In this document: positions 52,697-60,592 of the stretch, piece by piece
Layout: each line of letters begins with the position of its first letter
Numbering within the stretch: position 1 is the first letter of the stretch
Origin: Candidatus Kapaibacterium thiocyanatum
GTDB lineage: Bacteria > Bacteroidota > Ignavibacteria > Kapaibacteriales > Kapaibacteriaceae
Reading direction: 5' to 3'
Assembly (NCBI GenBank): GCA_001899175.1
Contig: MKVH01000002.1
Span: 62,001-126,000 of the forward strand
DNA: 64,000 nt
Notes under the pieces: generated by a model
What the model saw: only the letters and a program-made list of their open reading frames with translations
Told to the model about the DNA's origin: nothing
The model's database searches: none
Position numbers and translations under genes: made by a program

Positions 52697-53101
52697 ATGA
52701 TCGTACGTCGGGCAACTACCGTCGAAGCGAAGACGCTGAAGGGATTCGATCCCTTCATTGGCGAACGTCGTGTCGACAACTGGCGAGGCGAGCTGTTCGT
52801 ATGCGAAATAGAGGGTGCTGTCGCCGGGTTCATTTCCTTCAACCCCAACACGTTCTTCAACCGTCCCTTCATATGTGCCATTGCCGTCGAGCCGGCATAC
52901 CAGCGCAAGGGGGTCGCTTCTGCGTTGGTGCAAGCCGTGCTGAGCCAGTATGATGGCTTGGACGTGTGGACGTCGACCGAAGATTGGAACACGGCCGCGC
53001 TCGCACTTTTCGCCAAACATCGCTTCGTCCCGCAAGGTGCAATCACGGGGCTGAATGCCGACGGTGTGACCGAGATCGTGATGAAGCGGGTAGCAGGGTG
53101 A
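52697..53101 (+). CDS. GNAT-family N-acetyltransferase
   Basis: The protein has 134 residues. A compact GNAT domain: MIVRRATTVEAKTLKGFD, the strand LFVCEIEGAVAGFISF, the acetyl-CoA loop AIAVEPAYQRKGVASALVQ (Q/RxxGxA type), and DVWTSTEDWNTAALALFAKHRF. The acceptor is not known; such stand-alone acetyltransferases often confer small-molecule resistance or modify proteins. The longer frame from 52574 adds unrelated residues, so I start at 52697. It stands alone in the accessory region. Confidence 0.85.
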   Translation: MIVRRATTVEAKTLKGFDPFIGERRVDNWRGELFVCEIEGAVAGFISFNPNTFFNRPFICAIAVEPAYQRKGVASALVQAVLSQYDGLDVWTSTEDWNTAALALFAKHRFVPQGAITGLNADGVTEIVMKRVAG

Positions 53102-53320
53102 GTGGTTGGATTTGTATGTTATCTGCGTGGGCGGTCGAGCTTGTCCCGGTTCTGATCGACAGCGATCCTGCCTCGACATAACAATGATGGACGGAAGCGA
53201 CGATGGATAACCGTTGCGGTACGTGTTACGACGAGGCATCCGAACGTGAAGACCCGCATTCAATCGTCGAGGAATTCAGGGTACCGCACCTTTGCTTGAA
53301 GTGAATGCAGATTCTGACTT

Positions 53321-53338
53321 CCTAGCCTTCGGGCTAGG
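53321..53338 (+). other. UUCG-tetraloop hairpin upstream of a small secreted protein gene
   Basis: CCTAGCC-TTCG-GGCTAGG forms a 7-bp stem capped by the very stable UUCG loop, 34 nt before the ATG at 53373. No U-tract follows. It could protect or regulate the leader, or be a remnant terminator of an upstream transcript. Confidence 0.4.
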
Positions 53339-53372
53339 GCAACCTGTCATGTTACCTACATCTGAGGGGATA

Positions 53373-53807
53373 ATGAAGAATCTCACGTGCTCATTTCTGT
53401 GCCTGCTCACGATGACAGGCTTTGCCGTAGCTGGGGTCTCGGAGGACGTTAAGGCAGCGGCGAAGTCCTCGCTCCAGGGCTCACTGGTGAAGGATGTTCA
53501 GGTGAATGGAACAACCGCAACCATTACGTACAAGTCACTTGGAGCCAGTGATTGGAGTGGGGACTCCCGCGAACGAACAGCAGCTCGGTGTATCCCCAAA
53601 GTTCTTCAGAAGGTGTCTTCGATAAAGAAGGTTATCATCGTCATAGAGCAGGATTTCAGGGCGGTGATGACCCGATCTGATGCCAACTCCTTCTATGGAG
53701 TATTCACTTCTGATGATGACTTCAAGAAGAATGTGTCGGACGGCGTCGTCTACAACAAAGCTCGTCTTGCTCAGTGGAATAGGGAGTTTGTGGTACTGAA
53801 GAAGTAG
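53373..53807 (+). CDS. Small exported protein of unknown function, atypical base composition
   Basis: The protein has 144 residues. Signal peptide MKNLTCSFLCLLTMTGFAVAG, then a mixed alpha/beta domain (VKDVQVNGTTATITYKSLG, SSIKKVIIVIEQDF). I do not recognise a family. GAGGGG lies just before the ATG at 53373; an upstream in-frame ATG at 53292 is less likely because the signal peptide would be internal. AT-rich codons such as AAT, ACA, GTT and TCT are commoner than in its neighbours and overall GC looks lower, suggesting recent acquisition. Confidence 0.6.
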   Translation: MKNLTCSFLCLLTMTGFAVAGVSEDVKAAAKSSLQGSLVKDVQVNGTTATITYKSLGASDWSGDSRERTAARCIPKVLQKVSSIKKVIIVIEQDFRAVMTRSDANSFYGVFTSDDDFKKNVSDGVVYNKARLAQWNREFVVLKK

Positions 53808-53918
53808 AGATAACAGGGCCCCGAAGTGGCCACGTACGTAGTTGAGTCTCCATAACCCAGGGTATTGGTATCTTATCCGAAGATCCTGACTTCCGATAGC
53901 ATAACAACAACGACAATT

Positions 53919-54365
53919 ATGGACGATAATCTGCATCATGCCGTGATCGCCGACCGATTGACGGAAGTCTACACCGTGTTCGTAACGAAGGACATCAAGG
54001 CATGCAAGGACTTCTATCACGACTGGTTCGGCTTCAAGCCCGTCTTCGAGTCGTCCTGGTTCATCCTGTTGCAGTCGCCCGGTGCACGAGGGGCCTATCT
54101 GGCCTTCATGAACGAGGACCATCCCAGTTCACCACCTTCGCCGAAGCCGATGAACGGTGACGGTGCTTTCATCACGTTGCAGGTGGCAGATGCGCGGCAG
54201 GTACACGACGCGTTGCGGGCGGCTGGTCTGACGATCGCATATCCGCTTACTACCGAGGATTGGGGGCAACGTCGGTTCGCCGTCCATGACCCGAATGGAA
54301 TGCATGTGGACGTGGTGGAACAAGTGGAGCCGAAAGCCGGATACTGGGACAGGTATATGCAGTAG
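53919..54365 (+). CDS. VOC/glyoxalase-family protein
   Basis: The protein has 148 residues. Vicinal-oxygen-chelate fold with two beta-alpha-beta-beta-beta modules: VYTVFVTKDIKACKDFYHDWFGFKPVFES and AFITLQVADARQVHDALRAAGLTI, then RRFAVHDPNGMHVDVVEQVEP, where the Glu of VVEQ would be a metal ligand. These proteins act as glyoxalases, dioxygenases or drug-binding proteins; the specific role is unknown. The start at 53919 is the first ATG that precedes the conserved core with a reasonable leader; an ATG at 53865 is also in frame. Confidence 0.85.
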   Translation: MDDNLHHAVIADRLTEVYTVFVTKDIKACKDFYHDWFGFKPVFESSWFILLQSPGARGAYLAFMNEDHPSSPPSPKPMNGDGAFITLQVADARQVHDALRAAGLTIAYPLTTEDWGQRRFAVHDPNGMHVDVVEQVEPKAGYWDRYMQ

Positions 54366-54729
54366 GTTCTGTTCTCGGACGCGATCCTGAAGGTAGTGTG
54401 GAATCCAGGGGTCGAGGATACGGATAACGATCCGGATTGGGGACACGACATGCCGCATCATGAACCGGCATGCCGTACGGGCGATGCACAGGGAGCCGTC
54501 CGGTGAGGGATATCTCATAGTGGAATCAACATCATGAACATCGCGATGGTCGTACGTGACGAGGGTATCGAACGTCATGGATCCGACCGGCGTATCCTAC
54601 CCGCACTTCACGAAAACGGATTGTGATTCCCTGATGCATCGTGACGGGTGTCGCGTATCGTACATTCCGCATGCGCATCCGAGTATCCTGTGCGTCCTAC
54701 ACGTTCTTCACGAGAGCGTATCGCAGTTC
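54366..54729. other. Intergenic stretch without recognisable gene
   Basis: About 360 nt between the VOC protein and the convergent AhpD-like gene. Only open frames of about 30-80 codons without family resemblance are present on either strand. It looks like eroded sequence. Confidence 0.5.
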
Positions 54730-55182
54730 CTACGGATGTACCATCCGTGTGGCGACGGCGATCCTGTTCCATGAGTTGATCGAGACGATCTGCAGGATGA
54801 GACGGGCCAGGGTGTGTTCGTCGAAGACCTGCCGCGCTTCGTGATACGTTTCGTCCGTAAGGCCGTTCAGGGAGATGTCGGTGATCTCGTCCGTCATCGC
54901 CAGGACGACCCGTTCCTCGGGCGTGAAGAGGGGCGATTCATGCCATGCGCTGAGCGCGTAGATGCGTCGTTCCTCTTCGCCCAGTTCCCTCGCTTCCGTC
55001 GTATGGAGCTGGATACAGTATGCGCAGCCGTTGATCTGTGACGCCCTGATCCTGATGAGCTCCCGCAATCCGCGGTCGAGTCCCGTCGATCCGATGTACT
55101 TCTCCAGATTCAGGAGCGTATCGTAGGCATCCGGTTCGAGGTTCCTGATGCTCATGCGCGGTTCTATCGTGAAGGCTGCCAT
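54730..55182 (-). CDS. AhpD/carboxymuconolactone decarboxylase-family peroxidase-like protein
   Basis: The protein has 150 residues. All-helical AhpD fold with the redox pair Cys-Ala-Tyr-Cys in ASQINGCAYCIQLHTTEAR (the CxxC...H motif), and the following SAWHESPLFTPEERVVLAMTDEITD segment typical of the family. Such proteins reduce alkyl hydroperoxides or act as thiol-disulfide partners. It starts MAAFTIEPRMSI. It is convergent with the VOC gene and downstream of a region containing toxin-gene debris. Confidence 0.9.
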   Translation of the reverse strand: MAAFTIEPRMSIRNLEPDAYDTLLNLEKYIGSTGLDRGLRELIRIRASQINGCAYCIQLHTTEARELGEEERRIYALSAWHESPLFTPEERVVLAMTDEITDISLNGLTDETYHEARQVFDEHTLARLILQIVSINSWNRIAVATRMVHP

Positions 55183-55623
55183 GCGGGGAATGGAATGTTC
55201 GTGAACGTATATGGACGATGGTGCTACCAGACGATGAAAGGGGCCGCGAAAGTGTCTTCAGAGCCCACATGCCGGCGACTCGTCAACGCACAGTATGACG
55301 CTGTGCCCTTCGGAGACTGTTCGTACGGCGCCGGGCACCAAACCGGGGATCACCGGCATGGTCACGCAAGTCTCTCATACCTGTGACACGGCGTCGTGTA
55401 GCGGACGATGCGTTCTTCGGCCGTGTTCTGCGTTGCGCCCAACCATTTCAAGGATCACCGGTGCTCTTCAGGTCCTGCGCGCGTGTATACGATGCATGCC
55501 TTTCTGCTCACGAGCCATTCGATGAATCAGGTCCTGCGCGCGCGTGCATACGATACCGTACGTCAAGGGGGCGCACGCTTCCTGCATGGCCGATACGGTG
55601 AGGACATGCGCCGATAAGGAGAA
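55183..55623. pseudogene. Decayed repeats of the PIN toxin gene 3' end
   Basis: No intact gene. Three stretches resemble the 3' part of the adjacent PIN-domain toxin gene: near 55253-55345 (shares GTGTCTTCAGA and several later blocks), near 55363-55436 (shares CTCATACC and GCGTTCTTCGGCC, encoding an eroded AEERI), and near 55536-55615. A direct repeat beginning TCAGGTCCTGCGCGCG also occurs at 55468 and 55527. Together they look like successive partial duplications or recombinational remnants of toxin genes that have since lost their frames. Confidence 0.5.
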
Positions 55624-56022
55624 TCACCAGAGTGTCTTCAGACCTCTCATACCCGCGAACACGGCATCGCACGTCACGAGGATGCGCTCTTCGGCCATGG
55701 CCTGTACGGCGAGGACACGGTCGAACGGATCGCGATGTTCCCAGTCCATCGTTCCGGCACGCAAGGCGTGGCCGGCATCGATGGAGAGCGTTCCGAAGCC
55801 GTAGAGCTTCAGTAATCTCCCGGCATTGTCCAGCAGGGGCGCGGCCTCCGGAATCCCGCCGAGCCGATGCTTGTGAGCGAGCTCGTGCAACGACGCCGAC
55901 GAGATGCAGATATCGGTGATGCGGCTTCTGAGGATCTTGCGTACGTGTGGAGGCAGCCGTTCCGGCGCGGTATCGTACCACAGGAGTACATGCGTATCGA
56001 GCAGGTACCTGGGGACATTCAT
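55624..56022 (-). CDS. PIN-domain toxin (VapC-like)
   Basis: The protein has 132 residues. PIN-domain ribonuclease with acidic residues at Asp9 (YLLDTHVLLW), Glu in SLHELAHKHRLGG and Asp in RDPFDRVLAVQAM, followed by ILVTCDAVF, where the last Asp completes the metal site. These toxins cleave tRNA or other RNAs. The ATG at 56022 overlaps the antitoxin stop (ATGA), as usual for VapBC-type operons. The antitoxin is Phd-like, a common non-canonical pairing. Decayed copies of the toxin 3' end lie just downstream. Confidence 0.9.
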   Translation of the reverse strand: MNVPRYLLDTHVLLWYDTAPERLPPHVRKILRSRITDICISSASLHELAHKHRLGGIPEAAPLLDNAGRLLKLYGFGTLSIDAGHALRAGTMDWEHRDPFDRVLAVQAMAEERILVTCDAVFAGMRGLKTLW

Positions 56023-56282
56023 GCTTCGGCACACAGGACATCGTCTTCGTTCCATGCCGCCAGTTCCTCGGCCGTCATCGGAGTGAACAGTGCGCTGTCC
56101 GACGTCTCCGGCGAGATCGCTGCATTGAGTCCTATCGGGCGAAGCCCGGCCGACTCCGCGAGTGGCACGAGCATCGCGACGGGTGTGCCGTTCCGCGCGA
56201 GAAAGATACGTTCTCCGTTCATGACCTGCTCTACCAGTTGTGAAAGCGTTGACTTGGCTTCATGCATGTTGACGATCTTCAT
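56019..56282 (-). CDS. Phd/YefM-family antitoxin
   Basis: The protein has 87 residues. N-terminal DNA-binding domain starting MKIVNMHEAKSTLSQLVEQV, with FLARNGTPVAMLVPL, the hallmark of Phd/YefM antitoxins; the acidic C-terminal tail (EELAAWNEDD) would occupy the toxin active site. It should repress its own promoter together with the toxin. It overlaps the PIN gene by 4 nt. The longer frame to 56315 is rejected because the conserved start is at 56282. Confidence 0.9.
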   Translation of the reverse strand: MKIVNMHEAKSTLSQLVEQVMNGERIFLARNGTPVAMLVPLAESAGLRPIGLNAAISPETSDSALFTPMTAEELAAWNEDDVLCAEA

Positions 56283-56402
56283 GACATGTACTACTGCGAG
56301 GGTGAAGTGTGACAAGTGACTTCATTCGATCGAGTCGTCGCTGGTCGATCGGGTGCGAACATCGCCGATGCCTTTCGTAGGGAATACCCCCTTTGAAGGG
56401 GT

Positions 56403-57707
56403 CTACGATCCGATTTCGCGGAGCAAGGCCTGGCGCTCGATTTCCAGTTGCCGTATACGACGCTCGAGCGTATCGAGTTCCTCCGGCATCGAATCGATTT
56501 CGATGCGGAGTTTCGACGCGGCCTCGTCCATGAGGTCGATCGCCTTGTCCGGAAGGAAGCGATCCGTGATGTACCGGTTGGAAAGCTGCGCTGCGGCGAC
56601 GATGGCGGCATCGGTAATACGTACTCCATGATGGACTTCGTAGCGTTCCTTGAGACCGCGGAGGATGGAGATGGCGTCGTCGACGGACGGTTCGGGAACG
56701 AAGACTTTCTGGAAGCGACGTTCGAGTGCGGGATCCTTCTCGATATGTTTCTGGTATTCGTCGAGCGTCGTGGCACCGATGGCCCGCAGTTCTCCACGCG
56801 CCAGTGCAGGCTTGAGGATGTTCGCGGCATCCATCGCGCCTTGCGTCGCTCCGGCGCCGATCAACGTATGCAATTCGTCGATGAAAAGAATGAACTCTCC
56901 GTTGGAGTCGGTGACTTCCTTGACGACGGCCTTCAATCGCTCTTCGAACTGGCCGCGGAAACTCGTACCGGCGATGAGGGCACCCATGTCGAGAGAGAAG
57001 ATGACCTTCGTCTTCAGCATCTCCGGGACGTCTTGCGATACGATGCGCTGGGCGATACCCTCGACGATGGCCGTCTTGCCTACGCCTGGTTCTCCGATCA
57101 GGACGGGATTGTTCTTCGTACGGCGCGACAGGACCTGGAGTACGCGACGGATCTCGTCCTCGCGCCCGATGACGGGATCGATCTTTCCTTTCCGCGCTTC
57201 GTCGTTGAGATTACGCGCATAGCGCTGCAGCGACTGGTATTTGTCCTCGGGATTCTGATCGGTGACGCGCCTGTTGCCGCGGATGTCCTGGAGAACCTTG
57301 AGGATCGCATCGCGCGTAGCGCCCTGGTCCTTGAGCAACTGCGAGGCGGGGGAGCGGTATTCGGCCAGGCCGAGAAGCAGGTGTTCGGTGGAGACGTAGT
57401 CGTCCTTCAGGCTCTGCATCTCGTCGAAGGCCTTCTGCAAGGCACCGTTGAGATCCGTACCGAGATGCGTACCCGCGACACCCTGTACCTTCGGCAGGCG
57501 CTCCATGGCTTCGTTGACCTTGATCTTCAGATAGTTCATGTTGGCGCCGAGCTTCTGCAGCAACGGCGGCACGATACCTTCGGCGTCCTGAAGCAGTGCC
57601 GCCAAAAGGTGGATCGGTTCCAGGGCCTGGTTGTTGTAGCTCGCGGCGATTTCCTGCGCGGTCTGCAGGGCTTCCTGCGATTTCAGGGTGAGCTTGTTGA
57701 GATTCAT
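56403..57707 (-). CDS. clpB: Truncated ClpB: N-domain, first AAA+ domain and start of middle domain
   Basis: The protein has 434 residues, about half the usual 860. The N-domain (residues 1-145), Walker A GEPGVGKT (205-212), Walker [10 protein letters not shown] with Glu278, the arginine-finger region ALERRFQKV and the beginning of the middle domain ([16 protein letters not shown]) are all intact. A TAG then ends the frame at EIGS, and the second AAA+ domain is absent: neither shifted frame downstream shows it, and the Phd-PIN locus follows. It starts at [14 protein letters not shown]. As it stands it cannot form a normal disaggregase; an intact copy may exist elsewhere. Confidence 0.88.
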   Translation of the reverse strand: MNLNKLTLKSQEALQTAQEIAASYNNQALEPIHLLAALLQDAEGIVPPLLQKLGANMNYLKIKVNEAMERLPKVQGVAGTHLGTDLNGALQKAFDEMQSLKDDYVSTEHLLLGLAEYRSPASQLLKDQGATRDAILKVLQDIRGNRRVTDQNPEDKYQSLQRYARNLNDEARKGKIDPVIGREDEIRRVLQVLSRRTKNNPVLIGEPGVGKTAIVEGIAQRIVSQDVPEMLKTKVIFSLDMGALIAGTSFRGQFEERLKAVVKEVTDSNGEFILFIDELHTLIGAGATQGAMDAANILKPALARGELRAIGATTLDEYQKHIEKDPALERRFQKVFVPEPSVDDAISILRGLKERYEVHHGVRITDAAIVAAAQLSNRYITDRFLPDKAIDLMDEAASKLRIEIDSMPEELDTLERRIRQLEIERQALLREIGS

Positions 57708-57801
57708 GGTGATGACCTGATCGATGTTGCTGGGGCTGTAGACGAACGAGGGGCCGTTTTCGTAAATCACATGACGTACCGCATCGTTCGCACGGCAACC
57801 G

Positions 57802-57809
57802 TATCTTCG
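57802..57809 (+). promoter_or_regulatory. Promoter -7 element TATCTTCG immediately before the thioesterase ATG
   Basis: TATCTTCG is followed by CGCC and then the ATG at 57814, the same layout as at ruvA, implying a leaderless mRNA. Confidence 0.5.
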
Positions 57810-57813
57810 CGCC

Positions 57814-58254
57814 ATGCAAACGTTTACGGTATTGAACCCCGACTTCCGCGAGACGATTCTCGCGCATCTCGAATGCCAGGAATTCATGAAGCACATCAAC
57901 TGCCGGCTGACGGTGATCGAACCGGGCTACGTCGAAGCCGAGATCGATCTCGACGTCATCCATCGGCAGCAGATAGGCCTCGTCCACGGTGGCGTCACCG
58001 CCACGATCGCCGACGTCGCCGCAGGCTTTGCCGGATTCACGCTCGTAGGACCCGATCAGCATACGGTCACGGCCGAGCTGAAGATCAGCTACTTCGCGAA
58101 AGGACGCGGACGCCGTCTGCGTGCCGTGGGACGTGTCGTGAAGCCGGGCCGGTCCCTGCATTTCTGCGAGGCCGACGTCTACTGTCATGACGACGACGAC
58201 CGTGCCGTGCTCATCGCGCGTGCCACGACGACGATGGCCGTGATCACTCCCTGA
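57814..58254 (+). CDS. PaaI-type hotdog thioesterase
   Basis: The protein has 146 residues. Hotdog fold with the active-site segment [20 protein letters not shown], where the HGG and the later Asp are typical of PaaI/YdiI-like acyl-CoA thioesterases, and [19 protein letters not shown], the usual second half. It hydrolyses small or aromatic acyl-CoAs by family inference. It is divergent from clpB with 106 nt between the starts. The -7 element lies only 4 nt before the ATG. Confidence 0.88.
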   Translation: MQTFTVLNPDFRETILAHLECQEFMKHINCRLTVIEPGYVEAEIDLDVIHRQQIGLVHGGVTATIADVAAGFAGFTLVGPDQHTVTAELKISYFAKGRGRRLRAVGRVVKPGRSLHFCEADVYCHDDDDRAVLIARATTTMAVITP

Positions 58255-58321
58255 CGACAATAAAACCGGGATGGGCCGTCTCCACAAACGCAATTCCTGC
58301 TTCCACTCTCCAAGACAGACG

Positions 58322-59902
58322 ATGGAAAATACCAAGCGGATCCTCTGGGTCGATGACGAAATAGCGCTGCTGAAGCCTCATATCATCCTGCTGCAACAGC
58401 GTGGATATGATGTGGCTACGGCCACCAACGGCGAGGACGCCATCGAACTCGTCCAGGACCAGCGGTTCGACCTCGTTTTCCTCGACGAGAGTATGGTCGG
58501 TATATCCGGACTCGAGACGCTCGGTATCCTGAAGGACATCGATCCGGGGCTGCCTGTCGTGATGGTGACGAAGAACGAGCAGGAATCCCTGATGGAAGAG
58601 GCCATCGGCCGCAAGATCAACGACTACCTCACGAAGCCCGTCAATCCCACGCAGATCCTCGCCGCCTGCAAGAAATTCCTCGAAACGCAGCGTATCACCG
58701 AAGCCCGCATCACGCAGGAATTCCACCAGGAATACAGCACGATCACGCGCAAGCTTCTGGACAGGATGTCGTGGAGCGAATGGCTCGACGTCTACATCAA
58801 GCTCGTCCAGCGTTCGATCGATCTCGACCAGCATCCGGATGTGGGACTGGAACAATCGTTGCGCGACCAGTGGCGCGAATGCAATGCCGAGTTCTCCAAG
58901 TTCATCGAGCACGAGTATCGGGACTGGCTCGTGGACAAGGACAAGCGTGCCGAAGGCACGCCCATGCTTTCGCCCCATATCGTCGACAACTACGTCATTC
59001 CACGCCTCGCGAAGAAGAAGCCCACGTTCTTCTTCGTGATCGACTGCATGCGCCTCGACCAGTGGATGGTGATGGAGGAATTCATCCGGCCGTACTTCAC
59101 GGTACAGCGCGACTACTACTGCTCCATCCTGCCGACCGCCACACCATATGCGCGGAATTCGATCTTCGCCGGACTCTATCCCACGGAGATCAACAAGCAT
59201 TACCCACAGTTCACGATCGACGAACGGGGCAAGGACGAGCATACCCTGAATCGCAACGAGAAGGAACTGCTGTCCCTGCTGCTCCAGCGCCGGCGCATCA
59301 AGCTCGACAACGAACTGCAGTACATCAAGATCATCGACACGGAGTTCGGCAAGCGTATCGAGTCCGACATCATGCGCTATGCCAAGCACCACCTCACGGC
59401 CATCGTCATCAATGCCGTGGACATGATCGCGCATTCGCGGTCCGACTATCCGATCCTGAAGGAGATCGCACCCGACGATGCCGCCTACCGGTCGCTGACG
59501 AAGTCGTGGTTCCAGCACTCCAGTCTGTTCGGCATTCTCAAGACGCTGAGCACCATTCCCGACGTCCAGATCGTCATCACCACCGACCACGGTAGCGTCC
59601 GCTGCATGCGCGGCGTGAAGGTGATCGGCGACAGGGAAACCACCACGAACCTCCGCTACAAGATCGGCAAGAACGTCAAGGCCGACGATCGGGACGCCAT
59701 GGTGATCCGGAATGCCGAGGAATACAGGATCCCCGCTCCGGGGCTGGCCACGACGTGCGTCATCGCCAAGGAAGATCGCTACTTCGTCTATCCGACCGAC
59801 TACCATCACTACCTCCAGAAGTACCGAGACAGTTTCCAGCACGGTGGAATCTCCTTGGAGGAAATGATCCTTCCGGTAGTAATTTTGGGTTCCCGTTCCT
59901 GA
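58322..59902 (+). CDS. PorX-like response regulator with PglZ/alkaline-phosphatase-like output domain
   Basis: The protein has 526 residues. Receiver domain (1-120) with acidic pocket Asp11-Asp12, phospho-acceptor Asp55 in LVFLDESM and Lys in YLTKPVNP. A helical linker leads to a PglZ/alkaline-phosphatase-superfamily domain (about 205-526) with FFVIDCMRLDQW, the Thr-containing PTATPYARNS and a late metal-site TTDHGSVR. This is the PorX architecture; PorX takes part in controlling T9SS genes in Bacteroidota. The presence of T9SS cargo in the window supports that role. The sensor PorY is not visible. The chosen ATG is preceded by a weak site. Confidence 0.9.
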   Translation: MENTKRILWVDDEIALLKPHIILLQQRGYDVATATNGEDAIELVQDQRFDLVFLDESMVGISGLETLGILKDIDPGLPVVMVTKNEQESLMEEAIGRKINDYLTKPVNPTQILAACKKFLETQRITEARITQEFHQEYSTITRKLLDRMSWSEWLDVYIKLVQRSIDLDQHPDVGLEQSLRDQWRECNAEFSKFIEHEYRDWLVDKDKRAEGTPMLSPHIVDNYVIPRLAKKKPTFFFVIDCMRLDQWMVMEEFIRPYFTVQRDYYCSILPTATPYARNSIFAGLYPTEINKHYPQFTIDERGKDEHTLNRNEKELLSLLLQRRRIKLDNELQYIKIIDTEFGKRIESDIMRYAKHHLTAIVINAVDMIAHSRSDYPILKEIAPDDAAYRSLTKSWFQHSSLFGILKTLSTIPDVQIVITTDHGSVRCMRGVKVIGDRETTTNLRYKIGKNVKADDRDAMVIRNAEEYRIPAPGLATTCVIAKEDRYFVYPTDYHHYLQKYRDSFQHGGISLEEMILPVVILGSRS

Positions 59903-59938
59903 GCGAGCGGAGCACATGTTGCACATCATCGGTTCATC

Positions 59939-60415
59939 ATGGAGCCAGAGCTCCTTCGTTCCTCCAGTGAAGAAGAGACCATCGTCATCGGTGGAGATTT
60001 CGCCCAGCGCCTGCGCATCGGCGACGTCGTAGCTCTCTATGGAGATCTCGGTGCGGGGAAGACAGAGTTCGTCAAAGGAATCTGTACATTCTTCGCCGTA
60101 GAGGACATCGTAACGAGTCCTACGTTCACCATCATCAATCAATATGCCGGCACCACGCCGGATGGAGTGCCGGTCAAGATCTACCACGTGGATCTCTACC
60201 GTATCGAAACGCCCGAAGAGCTGGCAGAAGTGGGATTCGACGACTGCGTCTTCGCCCATGACGCCATCAAACTGGTGGAATGGTCGGAAAAGGCCGAACA
60301 CCTGCTTCCGCGAGCGCACTATACCGTGCGCATCACGGCCGACCCGGACGACGATAACATCCGTCTCATCGACATCCGCTACCAATCCGTACCGGTCGGA
60401 ATCGAGCGTCTGTAG
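59939..60415 (+). CDS. tsaE: tRNA threonylcarbamoyladenosine biosynthesis ATPase TsaE
   Basis: The protein has 158 residues. Walker A GDLGAGKT (35-42), then SPTFTIINQY, YHVDLYRIETPEEL and LVEWSEKAEHLLP, which are all TsaE signatures. TsaE works with TsaB and TsaD to make t6A37 on tRNAs reading ANN codons. It follows the porX-like gene by 36 nt on the same strand. TsaB and TsaD are not in the window. Confidence 0.95.
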   Translation: MEPELLRSSSEEETIVIGGDFAQRLRIGDVVALYGDLGAGKTEFVKGICTFFAVEDIVTSPTFTIINQYAGTTPDGVPVKIYHVDLYRIETPEELAEVGFDDCVFAHDAIKLVEWSEKAEHLLPRAHYTVRITADPDDDNIRLIDIRYQSVPVGIERL

Positions 60416-60475
60416 CGCGACCGATCCGGCATCCGGGCCCTTCCTGCGTCGTCATCATATACCGGACGATCTTGT

Positions 60476-60507
60476 CCGTGACACTGCCCGTGAGGGCAGT
60501 GTCACGG
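60476..60507 (+). terminator. Perfect 14-bp hairpin after tsaE, probable terminator without U-tract
   Basis: CCGTGACACTGCCC pairs completely with GGGCAGTGTCACGG around the GTGA loop (a GNRA tetraloop). It lies 60 nt after the tsaE stop and 36 nt before the promoter of the aminotransferase gene. No T-run follows, so termination would rely on the strong stem or on Rho; a protein-binding site is an alternative. Confidence 0.5.
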
Positions 60508-60543
60508 CCCATCGGCGGCGATCCGGGGCGTCGAAAGAAAGCG

Positions 60544-60551
60544 TATCTTTG
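60544..60551 (+). promoter_or_regulatory. Promoter -7 element TATCTTTG for the aminotransferase gene
   Basis: TATCTTTG matches TAnnTTTG and lies 42 nt before the ATG of the aminotransferase gene. Confidence 0.6.
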
Positions 60552-60592
60552 CGGTTGCGCACGTAGTAACCACCGATACAAGGATTGTCTTC

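Noticed and set aside
53203-53304. 33-codon frame with a CGTC motif that might be a tiny zinc protein
   Set aside because: Too short to judge, no ribosome-binding site and no second metal-binding pair; left unannotated.
56283-56402. Search for the continuation of clpB in shifted frames
   Set aside because: No frame gives middle-domain or NBD2 signatures, so a simple single frameshift does not explain the truncation.
56386-56402. CCCCTTTGAAGGGG inverted repeat after the truncated clpB
   Set aside because: Only 6 bp with a 2-nt loop; too weak to call a terminator or an insertion-sequence end.
52385-56402. Possible prophage or integrated element
   Set aside because: No integrase, transposase, att-like repeat or structural genes are visible; described only as an accessory patch.
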